A stretch of DNA of 50,251 bases from Desulfosporosinus sp. (GCA_003513495.1 DOPM01000045.1:1-50251), one strand, 5' to 3'; positions 24,410 through 33,724 are shown, counted from the stretch's first letter. The notes: a model not told the origin generated them from the letters alone. Translations and numbers: made by a program.

Positions 24410-24637
24410 TTAATCGGGTAGTTCGGTTAATTCTCCATCTTCGAAATTAATATAAAACGCGGCCTGACGTGTACAACCCTGCACACCACAAGTTCCACTT
24501 CAAACATTCTCTAACATACTTCGTTTAATTTTATAGTTTGAGACACATATTCTACATATTTGGCTCCAGGCTTTAGTTCCATCAGCGTGTTTGGGATTAG
24601 CGTTTTTAAATATTATGCCGTTATATTGGTACATCAT
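24410..24637 (-). pseudogene. Small cysteine-rich protein gene interrupted by an in-frame TGA (pseudogene or selenoprotein)
   Basis: From ATG at 24637 (AGAGG 11 bases upstream; a second ATG follows at once) the frame reads MMYQYNGIIFKNANPKHADG, then WSQICRICVSNYKIKRSMLENV. At 24502-24500 comes TGA, codon 46. The same frame then continues SGTCGVQGCTRQAAFYINFE and DGELTELPD to TAA at 24410. The four cysteines (CxxC before, CxxxxC after the TGA) look like a zinc ribbon, and the part after TGA is clearly protein-like. A hairpin lies at 24469-24486: GUGUGCA and UGUACAC with loop GGGU, 20 bases after the TGA. This resembles a bacterial SECIS in position and shape. The simplest alternative is a nonsense mutation, for example GGA to TGA. 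No function is known. Confidence 0.6.
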
Positions 24638-24680
24638 GAATAACTTAACCTCTTTCTGTGTCGTGATCATAACTATTATA

Positions 24681-25541
24681 TCATTTTCTCATTGGCTTTT
24701 CTGTATAATAAGCAATGGCAATTGCGCCTGGACCGACATGTAAGCCGATAACTGGTCCAATATCCATGATATCTATTGGTATATTTATCGTTTCTGTGAT
24801 TAGTTTTGCTAAATCGTTTGCTTCATTTTGACAATTAATATGTAGAACAACAATCTCTCCCACACCATAGATTTTAATATCCTGTAACATCTTATCAACC
24901 ATAGCCAGAATAGCATTCTTTTTTGTTCTAACCTTCATTAATACATTGGTTTTACCGTCCTCGACGGTTAAAATCGGAATAATCTTAAATAGATTCCCGA
25001 TTAATGCACTTGCGCCACCAATTCTACCGCCTTTTTTTAAATATTCGAGATTCTCTGGAATAAATAAAAACCGGCTTCTCTTAATTGTTTCCAAAGCAGC
25101 TTCTTTGACCTGTTCAAGTGTCTTACCAGCTTTTGCAGCTCTTGCCGCCAGAACCACAGCAAATCCTAACTGCATGCAATTCGATCTGGAATCAATAATC
25201 TCGATCTTTGCATTCTCGTACTTCTCCAGAATCATATCTCTTACAGTTTGAGCCGTTGATAAAGTACCACTCATGTCAGAAGACAAGAAAATACAGCATA
25301 GACTATCCCCCATCTCAACGGCACTTTTCATTTCCTGATACATTTCCCCTACGGAGGGCTGTGAAGAGGTTGGAATTCCTTTCTCAGCCATCATTGTGTA
25401 AAATGTTTTGTTATCGATGTCCATTTCCCTAATGCTGTCATTTCCAAAAGAAAGATTTAAAGAAACCATTCTAATATTTAGTTCTTTTCTTATCCCCTCT
25501 TGTAAGTAGCTAGTGCTATCAGTTAAAATTTGTACTGCCAT
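24681..25541 (-). CDS. DegV family fatty-acid-binding protein
   Basis: The 286-residue protein carries the whole DegV pattern: ILTDSTSYLQEG at the start, PTSSQPS (about 56-62), FLSSDMSGT (about 84-92) and IIDSRSNCMQLGFAV (about 114-128). LEYLKKGGRIGG (about 161-172) and the end GPVIGLHVGPGAIAIAY complete it. Members bind one fatty acid in the groove between two domains, with the conserved Ser/Thr at the carboxylate. Where studied (FakB) they present fatty acids to the kinase FakA, but which DegV proteins do so is family-dependent. No kinase gene is next to it. ATG start with a weak ribosome site (GCGAG). Monocistronic; a 323-base region separates it from the flx-hdr operon, whose terminator lies inside. 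Confidence 0.93.
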   Translation of the reverse strand: MAVQILTDSTSYLQEGIRKELNIRMVSLNLSFGNDSIREMDIDNKTFYTMMAEKGIPTSSQPSVGEMYQEMKSAVEMGDSLCCIFLSSDMSGTLSTAQTVRDMILEKYENAKIEIIDSRSNCMQLGFAVVLAARAAKAGKTLEQVKEAALETIKRSRFLFIPENLEYLKKGGRIGGASALIGNLFKIIPILTVEDGKTNVLMKVRTKKNAILAMVDKMLQDIKIYGVGEIVVLHINCQNEANDLAKLITETINIPIDIMDIGPVIGLHVGPGAIAIAYYTEKPMRK

Positions 25542-25864
25542 TCTTTTAGCTCGCTTTCATTACATGCCACATCTAACTATATCTGCATGTTTTATCAGTC
25601 GTTAAGGACCTAGTAGTTACTACAATATATTATAACCTTTTCTAACACACCTTGTATAATAATCTTAAGAATCTCTAAATCCAAAGTGACATTCTAACCG
25701 GAGGTAGACCTCCTAAGATAGGATGATATAACGAAACCATAGACGTAAGAAAAAAGCCCCGTACCATGCGGTTATTTTTCCGCTGACGGGGCTTTCCAAT
25801 TCATCTAATAATCAATCTTAAAACTTAGGATAAGTTGGTTTTAGAAGAGCTGCTTATCTATGGT
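25542..25864. other. Intergenic region between the flx-hdr operon and the DegV gene
   Basis: The region holds the operon's terminator (25750-25795) and a GGAGGTAGACCTCC mini-palindrome near 25700-25713 with no T-tract. No gene is present. Confidence 0.6.
25750..25795 (-). terminator. Terminator of the flx-hdr operon
   Basis: AAAGCCCCGT and ACGGGGCTTT form the base of the stem; the inner part (GCGG and CCGC around TTATTTTT) can form a second helix. On the minus strand it is followed by TTTTTTCTT. It lies 70 bases beyond the last gene of the operon. Confidence 0.88.
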
Positions 25865-27100
25865 TTATTCTTCTGTTGCTGCACTCTCAGGTACTTCATC
25901 GGGAACCAAGGCATTTTCAATGAGTACACTAAGGTGATGCATTTTCATGCCGAGTTTATAGAACTTATTCATGTCGTTAAACTGGTCAATGCAGTTGTGA
26001 CAAGGGATACAGCCAATTTTTGCTCCAGTAGCCACTAATTGATCTACTTTAGGTTTTGCTTTGGCCATACGCTGCTGTCTGGTTGCAGCAACGGCTAACG
26101 CTCCACCACCAGCTCCACAACAAATGTTGTATTTGCCTTCAGGATTCATTTCGCGATAGTCTTCCACAACCTGTTTGATAACATAGCGTTGTGGCTCATA
26201 AATTCCTTCTTTACGAACTGTATTACAAGGATCGTGAAGTGTCACTGGGAGAGGATTTTTACTCTTATCGAGCTTTAGTCTGCCTTCTTTGATCCACTCT
26301 GCATACTTCTCGACTATATGACGAACGGGGAACTGTTTCCCTTTCCAGAAGGTGCGTTGAAACATTCTACAAGAGCGGAAAGCGTGACCACATTCTGTAA
26401 CGACTAATTCTTTTGCATTGAGGCGCTCTACCTCTTCAAAGAGTGGTCGTGTAATCTCTTGGAATTGATCGTTCTTTCCTGTGAACAGACAGATATTAGT
26501 TGCGTCCCAGCGCTTACTGCTTAGTGTGTAGTTTACTTTAGCAGCAGTGAAAATGTGTAAAATTGTCTGCAGTTCATTAGGATAGTGTTTAACTTCTCGA
26601 GCATTGAAGCCAAACAAAAAGTCAGCATCCTGTTTGTCAATGGGAATCTTAACTGTAGGATCGTTCATTTCTTTCTGAAGTTCCTCTTCAAGCCATTCCA
26701 GAGTTTCATCATAATCTATTTGTTCTACAGCCATTTGGTTACCAGTTCTTACATGGTCATCGGCAATGATTTGTAAATGTCCGGGAGGAACTGGAGTTTT
26801 TCCACGGAAAGCTCTTGTAATAGCTGCAATATTGACACCCATTGGGCACTCTACAGTACAGCGTTCACACATATTGCAATTCCAGACAAAAGGATCATTT
26901 TCAACCTCTTCACGCATTCCAAGGGCTATTTTGCGAATAAATTTACGCGGGTCATTATCCTCAACCAAATCACTATACTTACACCCAGCGGTACACATAC
27001 CGCAAGTAAGGCAATTAGAAAAATCATACCCTTTTAATAATCCAGCCACTTCATCTCTCAGGGTTGGATCAAATTCTCTAACTCTAATGGGTTCAGCCAT
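25865..27100 (-). CDS. hdrBC: HdrBC fusion: heterodisulfide reductase-like subunit of the flx-hdr complex
   Basis: I use the ATG at 27100, after GGAGGTGATAGTAAGA; the GTG four codons before sits inside that ribosome site. The protein has 411 residues: an HdrC-like part with CLTCGMCTAGC and CNMCERCTVECP (two 4Fe-4S clusters), then an HdrB-like part with one canonical CCG motif (DPCN, ICCGAGGG, CIPCHNC) and one degenerate repeat (VTECGHAF). The CCG clusters of HdrB reduce disulfides; in bacterial Flx-Hdr complexes the natural partner is thought to be a DsrC-type or other disulfide, not proven. HdrB and HdrC are separate genes in Desulfovibrio and fused here. Last gene of the operon, before a strong terminator. 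A close paralogue stands alone at 10875-12104. Confidence 0.9.
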   Translation of the reverse strand: MAEPIRVREFDPTLRDEVAGLLKGYDFSNCLTCGMCTAGCKYSDLVEDNDPRKFIRKIALGMREEVENDPFVWNCNMCERCTVECPMGVNIAAITRAFRGKTPVPPGHLQIIADDHVRTGNQMAVEQIDYDETLEWLEEELQKEMNDPTVKIPIDKQDADFLFGFNAREVKHYPNELQTILHIFTAAKVNYTLSSKRWDATNICLFTGKNDQFQEITRPLFEEVERLNAKELVVTECGHAFRSCRMFQRTFWKGKQFPVRHIVEKYAEWIKEGRLKLDKSKNPLPVTLHDPCNTVRKEGIYEPQRYVIKQVVEDYREMNPEGKYNICCGAGGGALAVAATRQQRMAKAKPKVDQLVATGAKIGCIPCHNCIDQFNDMNKFYKLGMKMHHLSVLIENALVPDEVPESAATEE

Positions 27101-27123
27101 TCTTACTATCACCTCCGACTTGA

Positions 27124-27969
27124 TTAATATTCATTAGGCAATTCTTTTAATTGAGCCATTGAGAAGACCGGGCCATCTTTACATACATATTCTGTTCCGA
27201 TATTGCAACGTCCGCAAATACCCAGACCACACTTCATGCGCATTTCTAAGGATGTGTAAATAGTCTCAGGAGTAAAGTTCAACTTTTCTAGAACGGGTAA
27301 GGTAAATTTAATCATAGCAGGTGGTCCGCACACAACAGCATAGGTATCCACGGATGAAGGAGCAATTTGTTCCGTAATGCTAGGAATAAAGCCTACGTGT
27401 TTAGTCCAGCCTTCTGCAGGTCGGTCAATGGTGGTTACCAGGTTAATGTTCGGATTGTTTTCCCACTCGGCTAATTCCTCTTTATAGAGCAACAAGCCAG
27501 GGTTTCTAGCACCGTAAATAACCGTAATATCACCATAGTCTCCCCTATGTTTGTCATCGAGCATATATTTTGCCAGTGCACGCAGGGTTGTAAAGGCAAA
27601 ACCTCCACCGATAATAACGACGTTTTTCCCTTTAAACTTCTCTAAGGGATAGTAATTACCCATCGGCCCTCTAACCCCTACCATAGTTCCTTCTTCTAAG
27701 AGGTGCAGGGCATTAGAGACGCATCCTACTTTAGCAACTGAAAACTTTAGGATTCCAGGCTCGGTTGGAGAGGTTGCGATTCCAAAAGGTGCTTCTCCAT
27801 GACCATAGGCGCTAAGTTCTGCAAACTGACCAGGCATATATTTGAAGTTTTCTTCATCTTGTTTGTTTAGAAACTCTAAGGTAAAGGTATTGATCAGTCT
27901 ATCTTCAGTTTCTACTAAATTTTTCACGAGCTTCATTGTTATTGGGATATATGGATTCTGTTGCATCAT
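27124..27969 (-). CDS. flxA: FlxA: FAD/NAD(P)-binding oxidoreductase subunit
   Basis: The 281-residue protein is a ferredoxin-NADP reductase-like flavoprotein related to hydrogenase gamma subunits and to dihydroorotate dehydrogenase electron-transfer subunits. It has an FAD barrel (MPGQFAELSAYG near 45-56 and APFGIATSP near 60-68), an NAD-binding half (VVIIGGGFAFTTLRALAKYM near 119-138 and YAVVCGPPAMIKF near 217-229), and a C-terminal iron-sulfur segment CGLGICGRC followed by YVC. In the Flx-Hdr complex FlxA is the entry point for NADH. The start overlaps the stop of flxB by four bases (ATGA), so translation is coupled. Start could be the second Met. Confidence 0.92.
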   Translation of the reverse strand: MMQQNPYIPITMKLVKNLVETEDRLINTFTLEFLNKQDEENFKYMPGQFAELSAYGHGEAPFGIATSPTEPGILKFSVAKVGCVSNALHLLEEGTMVGVRGPMGNYYPLEKFKGKNVVIIGGGFAFTTLRALAKYMLDDKHRGDYGDITVIYGARNPGLLLYKEELAEWENNPNINLVTTIDRPAEGWTKHVGFIPSITEQIAPSSVDTYAVVCGPPAMIKFTLPVLEKLNFTPETIYTSLEMRMKCGLGICGRCNIGTEYVCKDGPVFSMAQLKELPNEY

Positions 27970-28991
27970 TCCACCACCAATTCCGCTTTGTTAGCCCCAT
28001 CAATGACTTGTCGGATATCCATGTTAACTGGGCAACTCTTAATGCAGCGACCACAGCCTACGCACGCCATAGCCCCATTGTTATGGACAAAATAGTTAAA
28101 CTTATGCATCAACCGTTGACGCCAACGGGCTTTTTTATTATCCCGTGGGTTATGACCGGAACCATGAAGGGTAAATAATGGAGCCATACAAGCATCCCAG
28201 GTTCGAACTCTGGTACCTTCGTTTTTACGCACTTCCTCGGAAATATCGAAACAATGACAGGTAGGACAAGAGAAGGAACAAACATTACACCCTATGCATT
28301 TTTCTTGGAGAGTGTCCCAGAAAGGACTGTTAAACATCTTGTCAAGCTTGCTGGTGGTGTTTGCGACATCAACCTTACTGGCAGTTTCTGCACTCTTGAT
28401 TTTGTCAACCAAGGCTTGCTCCTCTGCAGAAAGGTCTGAGAGGGCTTCAAAACGAGCAGCTAAGGCTTTCCCTTTTTCAGTGATCACTTCTACTTCGTAG
28501 GAATCTCCCAGATCGATGAGAAGGATATCTGATCCTTCACTCCCGGCAGGAGACATTCCGAAAGAGGAGCAAAAACAAGTTGGGGCAATCTTTGAACAAG
28601 CCAGCCCGATGATCACAGATTTGTCACGTCGCTCAAAATAATAAGGGTCCGTATATTGATCATTTTTGAAGACCATATCTAAGAGTTGCATCCCTTTAGC
28701 ATCACATGGTCGAATTCCAAATAAAATGGTATCTTCAACCTTGAGTTCGCTCTTAACGGTTACATCTTTACCCTCTTTTTTATAGGACATGAGTTTCTCA
28801 TGTTGAGGGAAAAAGAAGGCTTTGGGAGGAAGTTTAGAATTTAGATAATCTTGCTTGACTTCAGAGAAGCTTTTGACTCCTTTGAAAGCAATTCCGTTAG
28901 CATCACTAACCGGAGCAATTACTTGGTACTCAGGGACTAATGCATCAAATGCCTGGCCAAATTTTTCTTTACTTATCTTCATTATCTTCAC
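27966..28991 (-). CDS. flxB: FlxB: 4Fe-4S dicluster electron-transfer subunit
   Basis: The 341-residue protein belongs to the hydrogenase/sulfur reductase beta-subunit family (4Fe-4S dicluster). The N-terminal two thirds carry cysteines in CSKIAPTCFCSSFG (near 134-147). The end carries two ferredoxin motifs: CIGCNVCSFSCPTC (near 236-249) and CVGCGRCIKSCP (near 313-324). In the Flx complex it passes electrons from FlxA towards FlxD/HdrA. The family role is known from homologues; the exact route is inferred. Adjacent to flxC with one base between and overlapping flxA by four bases: a tightly coupled operon. Confidence 0.9.
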   Translation of the reverse strand: MKIMKISKEKFGQAFDALVPEYQVIAPVSDANGIAFKGVKSFSEVKQDYLNSKLPPKAFFFPQHEKLMSYKKEGKDVTVKSELKVEDTILFGIRPCDAKGMQLLDMVFKNDQYTDPYYFERRDKSVIIGLACSKIAPTCFCSSFGMSPAGSEGSDILLIDLGDSYEVEVITEKGKALAARFEALSDLSAEEQALVDKIKSAETASKVDVANTTSKLDKMFNSPFWDTLQEKCIGCNVCSFSCPTCHCFDISEEVRKNEGTRVRTWDACMAPLFTLHGSGHNPRDNKKARWRQRLMHKFNYFVHNNGAMACVGCGRCIKSCPVNMDIRQVIDGANKAELVVE

Positions 28992-28992
28992 C

Positions 28993-29943
28993 TCACTCCT
29001 TTACCAAGAACTGTTCAGGATCATTTGTTGTATATTCATTAAGAGCAGGTTTACCCTCTTCACCGATACCGGCTTCATGGTTATACATGACGTAAACATC
29101 TTTCGTCATTTTACGATTCAAGGCACGGATGTCAACACCTTGAGGACAAGCACGAGTACATGCACCACAATCAACACATCGACCAGCTAAGTGTAGCACA
29201 CGTCCAGCTTGGAAGAAGAGATTTTCGGCACGGTTTACTCCGCCAGTTAACCATCTTGGAGAGTTACAGTCCACAAAGCATTCTTGGCAATAGCATAATG
29301 GGCAAGCATTGCGACAAGCATAACAGCGGATGCACTTGCTCATTTGCTCTTTGAAATAGTCTTGGCGATCACTTGCTGATTTTTCTTCCAAGGCTACAAC
29401 ATCTGCAAAGGCTGGAGCATCTTGAGCAACTTCAATGGTTTCTCCAATATGAAGATCCTCCATAACTGGATTTGGGTAACGGCAGGTCTGACAGGTAGCA
29501 TCTTTTACTTCAGCAAATAGATACTCTTTGTCCCCTTCCATCCCTTTAACGGATATTTTTCCGTCACTAATCTTAGCTTCGAGGATTTCCCCTACTTCAG
29601 CTAAGATGTTTCTTTGGTCGATTACGCCTGAACAGGAAACTCCAATGATAAACAAGTCATCTCTCACTAGTTGATTTTCCTGTAAAAGGACTGCTAAAGC
29701 TCGACTGTCGCAGCCTTTTGTGATAATGGCTTTTTTGCCGGGAGTTTTGGCTGCATAAGCTGCTAAGTTGTTCTCACAGGTTTCATCCCAGATTAGGGAA
29801 TCAACCCCTTCAGGAGAATGAACAAAGCAAGGAGTCGCTTTAAGGGGTAAGGATCCTTTTTCGTAGCCAATGACTACATCTACTTTGCCTTCGGCCAGCA
29901 ACTGACGGGCCTTTTCTCGGATTTCGTTTATGATATTATTCAT
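28993..29943 (-). CDS. flxC: FlxC: 4Fe-4S electron-transfer subunit
   Basis: The protein has 316 residues from the ATG at 29943, which has GGGGG eight bases upstream; a longer frame starts at 29961 inside flxD. It shows two 4Fe-4S motifs near the middle and end (CIRCYACRNACPLC near 201-214 and CVDCGACTRACP near 251-262). The N-terminal half resembles coenzyme F420 hydrogenase/dehydrogenase beta-type proteins (KKAIITKGCDSRALAVLL, CQTCRYPNP). In Flx complexes FlxB and FlxC are paralogous iron-sulfur subunits; which clusters face NADH is not known. Its start overlaps the flxD end by eight bases. Confidence 0.85.
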   Translation of the reverse strand: MNNIINEIREKARQLLAEGKVDVVIGYEKGSLPLKATPCFVHSPEGVDSLIWDETCENNLAAYAAKTPGKKAIITKGCDSRALAVLLQENQLVRDDLFIIGVSCSGVIDQRNILAEVGEILEAKISDGKISVKGMEGDKEYLFAEVKDATCQTCRYPNPVMEDLHIGETIEVAQDAPAFADVVALEEKSASDRQDYFKEQMSKCIRCYACRNACPLCYCQECFVDCNSPRWLTGGVNRAENLFFQAGRVLHLAGRCVDCGACTRACPQGVDIRALNRKMTKDVYVMYNHEAGIGEEGKPALNEYTTNDPEQFLVKE

Positions 29944-30403
29944 CCGCTGCACCCCCGTCATCTACTTTAAATATCCCATTATTAGGACCAAGGGCACTAA
30001 CACGCTCGGTAACTCCTTTAACGACTTCGGCAAAACGAATACCTTCTGCTGCAGATACCCAAGAGAAATTGACTCGATCTTCCTCTAAACCTACATGGCT
30101 GAGTAATGATTTAATAAGCGCAAATTTTCTTCGTGCTACATAGTTGCCGCTAATGTAGTGGCAATCCCCTGGGTGACATCCGGATACTAAGACTCCATCT
30201 GCCCCATTTGCCATTGCTTTTAATACATATAAAGGATTGATTCTGCCGGAACATGGGACTCTGATGGTCCTAATGGTTGCTGGATACTGTACTCTACCGA
30301 CACCAGCTAAGTCTGCTCCTGCATAACTACACCAGTTGCACAAGAAAGCTGCTATTTTTGGTTCATACTTTTTATTTTCAGCATCTACCTGAATTTCTCC
30401 CAT
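29936..30403 (-). CDS. flxD: FlxD: MvhD-like iron-sulfur subunit
   Basis: The protein has 155 residues from the second ATG (30403), whose spacing to AAAGG is better than the first at 30409. It is an MvhD/FlxD protein: AFLCNWCSYAGADLAGVGRV (near 16-35), VPCSGRINPLYVL (near 48-60) and VSGCHPGDCHYISGN (near 72-86). Five cysteines bind a 2Fe-2S cluster in methanogen MvhD, where it hands electrons to HdrA. Next to hdrA (33-39 bases) and upstream of flxC, it fits that same junction role. Confidence 0.92.
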   Translation of the reverse strand: MGEIQVDAENKKYEPKIAAFLCNWCSYAGADLAGVGRVQYPATIRTIRVPCSGRINPLYVLKAMANGADGVLVSGCHPGDCHYISGNYVARRKFALIKSLLSHVGLEEDRVNFSWVSAAEGIRFAEVVKGVTERVSALGPNNGIFKVDDGGAADE

Positions 30404-30441
30404 AATCATCTACCTTTCCCTAGTTATTAGGTGCCCACACT

Positions 30442-33400
30442 TTATAGGGAGTTTAACATCTCGACAATTTGCTCATTAGTACATCCTCTGAGGCTTAAGG
30501 CTCCGCAACGACAACTCGAAGCACAAGCTCCACAGCCTTTGCATAAGGCATCATTGACGACTGCTACACGATTTTCCTTATCAACGGTGATTGCTTTAGC
30601 TGAACAAACAGCTTCACAGGTTCCACAAGCGGTACATTTGCGTTTATTGACAAAGGCATTTAGACCCGCTGATTCTACTTGATCCTTAGATAAGGCTACA
30701 CCTGCACGCCCTGCTGCAGCTTTAGCTTGGGCAATGACTTCTTCCATGTTTTTCGGGCTGTGTGCAATCCCAGCCATAAACACTCCGTCTGTACTGAAGT
30801 CAACGGGGCGTAATTTCATATGAGCCTCTAAGAAGAAACCATCAGCATTTAAAGGAATTTTGAACCATTTTGAGAGTTTTTTGCCGTCTGCTGGTGCTTT
30901 AATAGCAGCAGCTAAGCAAAGTACATCTGTTTCAATCTCAAGGGGACGATCTAAGACATGATCCGTGACGGTTACAACGATGGTATCCCCTTCCTTGTTG
31001 ACAACAGGCTTGGCATTCTCGCTATAACGGACAAAGATGATACCAATTCGTCTTGCTTCCTCATAGTCCTCTTCAAAGTAGCTGTAAGTTCTCATATCAC
31101 GGTATAGAACAAATACATTTGCCCCTGGGTTTTTCTTCTTAACTTTAAGTGCTAACTTAACTGATTTTGTACAACAGGTACGGCTGCAATAAGGATTTTC
31201 TTCAGTACGCGAACCAACGCATTGAATGAAGACAAAATTCTTAGCATTTTCCACTTTAGCATCATGGTTATAAAGAGCTTCGTCCATTTCAATTTGAGTC
31301 ATGACGCGCTCGTCTTGGCCATATAGGTATTCATTTGGCTTATATTCTTGACCTCCAATGGTCAGAAGTGCAACCCCATGGGCAATCTGTTCGCCATTTT
31401 CTAAAGTGGTGGTAAAGTTACCTAAGAAACCACCAACATCTTTGATCCCCACACCTACGTGAAGTTTGACATTGGAATGGTTGCTTACCTTTTCGATTAG
31501 CCCAGCAACAAAGGCCTTCATGTCTTCTCCTCTGAAGCCAGTGGAGAATCTTCTGGCTACGCCGCCTAAAGCACTTTCTTTTTCAACTAAATGAACTTCA
31601 TATCCTTGGTCAGCCAGGGAGAGGGCACTGGTCATGCCTGCAACTCCGCCTCCGATTACCAAAGCAGCATGATTCATATCCATGAAGATTGGTTGAGTTT
31701 GTTGCTGCATGGAAGCACGAACGATAGCCAACTTTGTGAGGTCTTTCGCTTTTTCGGTTGCTTTTTCAGGCTCGTTCATATGAACCCAAGAACATTGATC
31801 ACGGATGTTTGCCATGTCAAACAAGTGAGCGTTCAAACCAGCTTCTTTCAATGTCTCTTGGAATAAAGGCTCGTGAGTACGTGGGCTACAAGATGAAACG
31901 ACAATTCTGTTTAATTTTTGTTCACTAATCAGGGCTTTAATGGAAGCCTGAGCGTCCTGTGAGCAAGCATAGATTTTATCTGTGGCATAGGCAACAGTAG
32001 GCAGAGTCTTAGCGTATTCAACTACGCTCGGTACGTTAACAACACTGCCAATATTGACACCGCAGTGACAAATGAAGACACCGGTTCGGATCACATCACC
32101 AGCAACATCCATTTCAGGTGGATACTCTTTCTCACTGACCAAGGTTCCACGCTCTTCGGCTAATAATGCTGAGGCAGCACCAGCAGCCGCACTTGCTTGC
32201 ATAACCGTTTCTGGAATATCTCTTGGGCCACTGAAAGCACCTGCAGCGAAAATCCCCTCTTTAGAGGTGTTTACCCCACTCAGCGGTTCAAGCTCAGCAA
32301 ATCCATATTTATTAACTTGGAGGTCTAACAGCTTAGCTAATTCTTTAGAACTATCGCCTGGCTCAAGACCCACTGACAGAACAACTAAATCAAATTGATC
32401 TGATAATATTTGACCGTCTTCTGTGGAGTATCTAATGACTGCATCTCCTGAATCATCTGTAGCTTCTGTTACTTCATAGACACGGGAACGAATGAAATTT
32501 ACCCCTTGCTGATTCTTTGCATTGTTGTAATATTTCTCAAAATCTTTTCCGGGGGTTCTCATATCCATATAGAAAATAGTTGTGTCTACGGGAATATGAC
32601 TGTGCTCTTTAGCAATTACAGCTTCCTTAATTGCATACATACAACACACGCCGGAACAGTAATTATTTCCAATTTTTGCATTCCTGGATCCTACACACTG
32701 AATCCAAGCAATTCTTTGTGGTTCCTTTTTGTCAAAAGGTCTTACTAAATGGCCGTCAAATGGACCGGAAGCACTAAGAAGTCGTTCAAACTCTAGGCTT
32801 GTGATAACGCTTTTGATTTTTCCATAACCATAATAATCCAGGGAAGAGGCATCGAATATTTTAAAGCCAGGATTAAGAATCATTGATCCTACTTCAACTT
32901 CGAATTCCTTGTCCTCCATATGATGGTCGATGGCACCTGCTTGACATGCTTTAACGCATTTCATGCAGATTTCTTTGCCTTTGGCTTTGCCCCTGGATTG
33001 ATACAAACAGTTCTTTTCGTCAATGCCATAGGCATTTGGGAAGGCTTGGGAATACTGTTTAAACGCAGCTTTACGCTTACCTAAGCCTTGATTAAATTCA
33101 TCGTCGACTTTTACCGGACAAGCTTCAGCACATGCTCCGCAACCTGTACATTTTTCCAGATCAATGTAACGGGCTTTTTGTTTAATGGTTACCTTGAAAT
33201 TTCCAGCTTCTCCTTCTGTTTTGACAACTTGTGAGTTGGTGTAGGTTCTGACGTTAAGATGGCGTCCGCATTCAACTAATTTAGGGGATAAAATACACAT
33301 AGAGCAATCATTGGTTGGGAAGGTCTTATCCAACATTGGCATAGTTCCGCCAATTGCTGACGATTCTTCTACCAAATGTACTAAGTATCCCGACTCTGCT

Positions 33401-33474
33401 AAATCCAGTGCAGCTTGAATCCCGGCAATTCCTGCGCCAACAATCAAAACAGAACCTATTTTATTTTGACTCAT
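30442..33474 (-). CDS. hdrA: HdrA-like flavin and iron-sulfur protein, long form with two FAD modules
   Basis: The 1010-residue protein is much longer than ordinary HdrA (about 650). Module 1: FAD-binding VLIVGAGIAGIQAAL (about 8-22), ferredoxin-like CTGCGACAEACP and CMKCVKACQAG, then CVGSRN and a QmoA-like core to about 440. Module 2 is a full HdrA: HCGVNIGSVV (about 465), SSCSPRTHEP, a second FAD site LVIGGGVAGMTSAL (near 610-623) and a second CVGSR with CSRTCC. Two C-terminal 4Fe-4S motifs end it (CTACGTCEAVC and CKGCGACASSC). The bifurcating FAD of HdrA splits electrons between ferredoxin and a disulfide. It is the first gene of the operon, with AAAGAGGGG before the ATG. The promoter could not be placed with confidence. 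Confidence 0.9.
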   Translation of the reverse strand: MSQNKIGSVLIVGAGIAGIQAALDLAESGYLVHLVEESSAIGGTMPMLDKTFPTNDCSMCILSPKLVECGRHLNVRTYTNSQVVKTEGEAGNFKVTIKQKARYIDLEKCTGCGACAEACPVKVDDEFNQGLGKRKAAFKQYSQAFPNAYGIDEKNCLYQSRGKAKGKEICMKCVKACQAGAIDHHMEDKEFEVEVGSMILNPGFKIFDASSLDYYGYGKIKSVITSLEFERLLSASGPFDGHLVRPFDKKEPQRIAWIQCVGSRNAKIGNNYCSGVCCMYAIKEAVIAKEHSHIPVDTTIFYMDMRTPGKDFEKYYNNAKNQQGVNFIRSRVYEVTEATDDSGDAVIRYSTEDGQILSDQFDLVVLSVGLEPGDSSKELAKLLDLQVNKYGFAELEPLSGVNTSKEGIFAAGAFSGPRDIPETVMQASAAAGAASALLAEERGTLVSEKEYPPEMDVAGDVIRTGVFICHCGVNIGSVVNVPSVVEYAKTLPTVAYATDKIYACSQDAQASIKALISEQKLNRIVVSSCSPRTHEPLFQETLKEAGLNAHLFDMANIRDQCSWVHMNEPEKATEKAKDLTKLAIVRASMQQQTQPIFMDMNHAALVIGGGVAGMTSALSLADQGYEVHLVEKESALGGVARRFSTGFRGEDMKAFVAGLIEKVSNHSNVKLHVGVGIKDVGGFLGNFTTTLENGEQIAHGVALLTIGGQEYKPNEYLYGQDERVMTQIEMDEALYNHDAKVENAKNFVFIQCVGSRTEENPYCSRTCCTKSVKLALKVKKKNPGANVFVLYRDMRTYSYFEEDYEEARRIGIIFVRYSENAKPVVNKEGDTIVVTVTDHVLDRPLEIETDVLCLAAAIKAPADGKKLSKWFKIPLNADGFFLEAHMKLRPVDFSTDGVFMAGIAHSPKNMEEVIAQAKAAAGRAGVALSKDQVESAGLNAFVNKRKCTACGTCEAVCSAKAITVDKENRVAVVNDALCKGCGACASSCRCGALSLRGCTNEQIVEMLNSL

Positions 33475-33724
33475 TACAACCCCTCTTTCATCCTTACTCC
33501 TTATTAAAGATAGTTACAACAATCACAAAGAACATTAAATAAATTCGCCATCAAAGTTAAAAATCCTTTTTTAAGATGACAAAATATTATGGAATTAAAT
33601 AATTTTATAGTAAAATAACCTAATTAAGCCTTTTTACTGACATATACCCTATTAAATAGCCCACAACTTTACCTTATTCTATTGGAAAATAGGATTCTAA
33701 ATACGAAACATAGTTTAGAATAAT

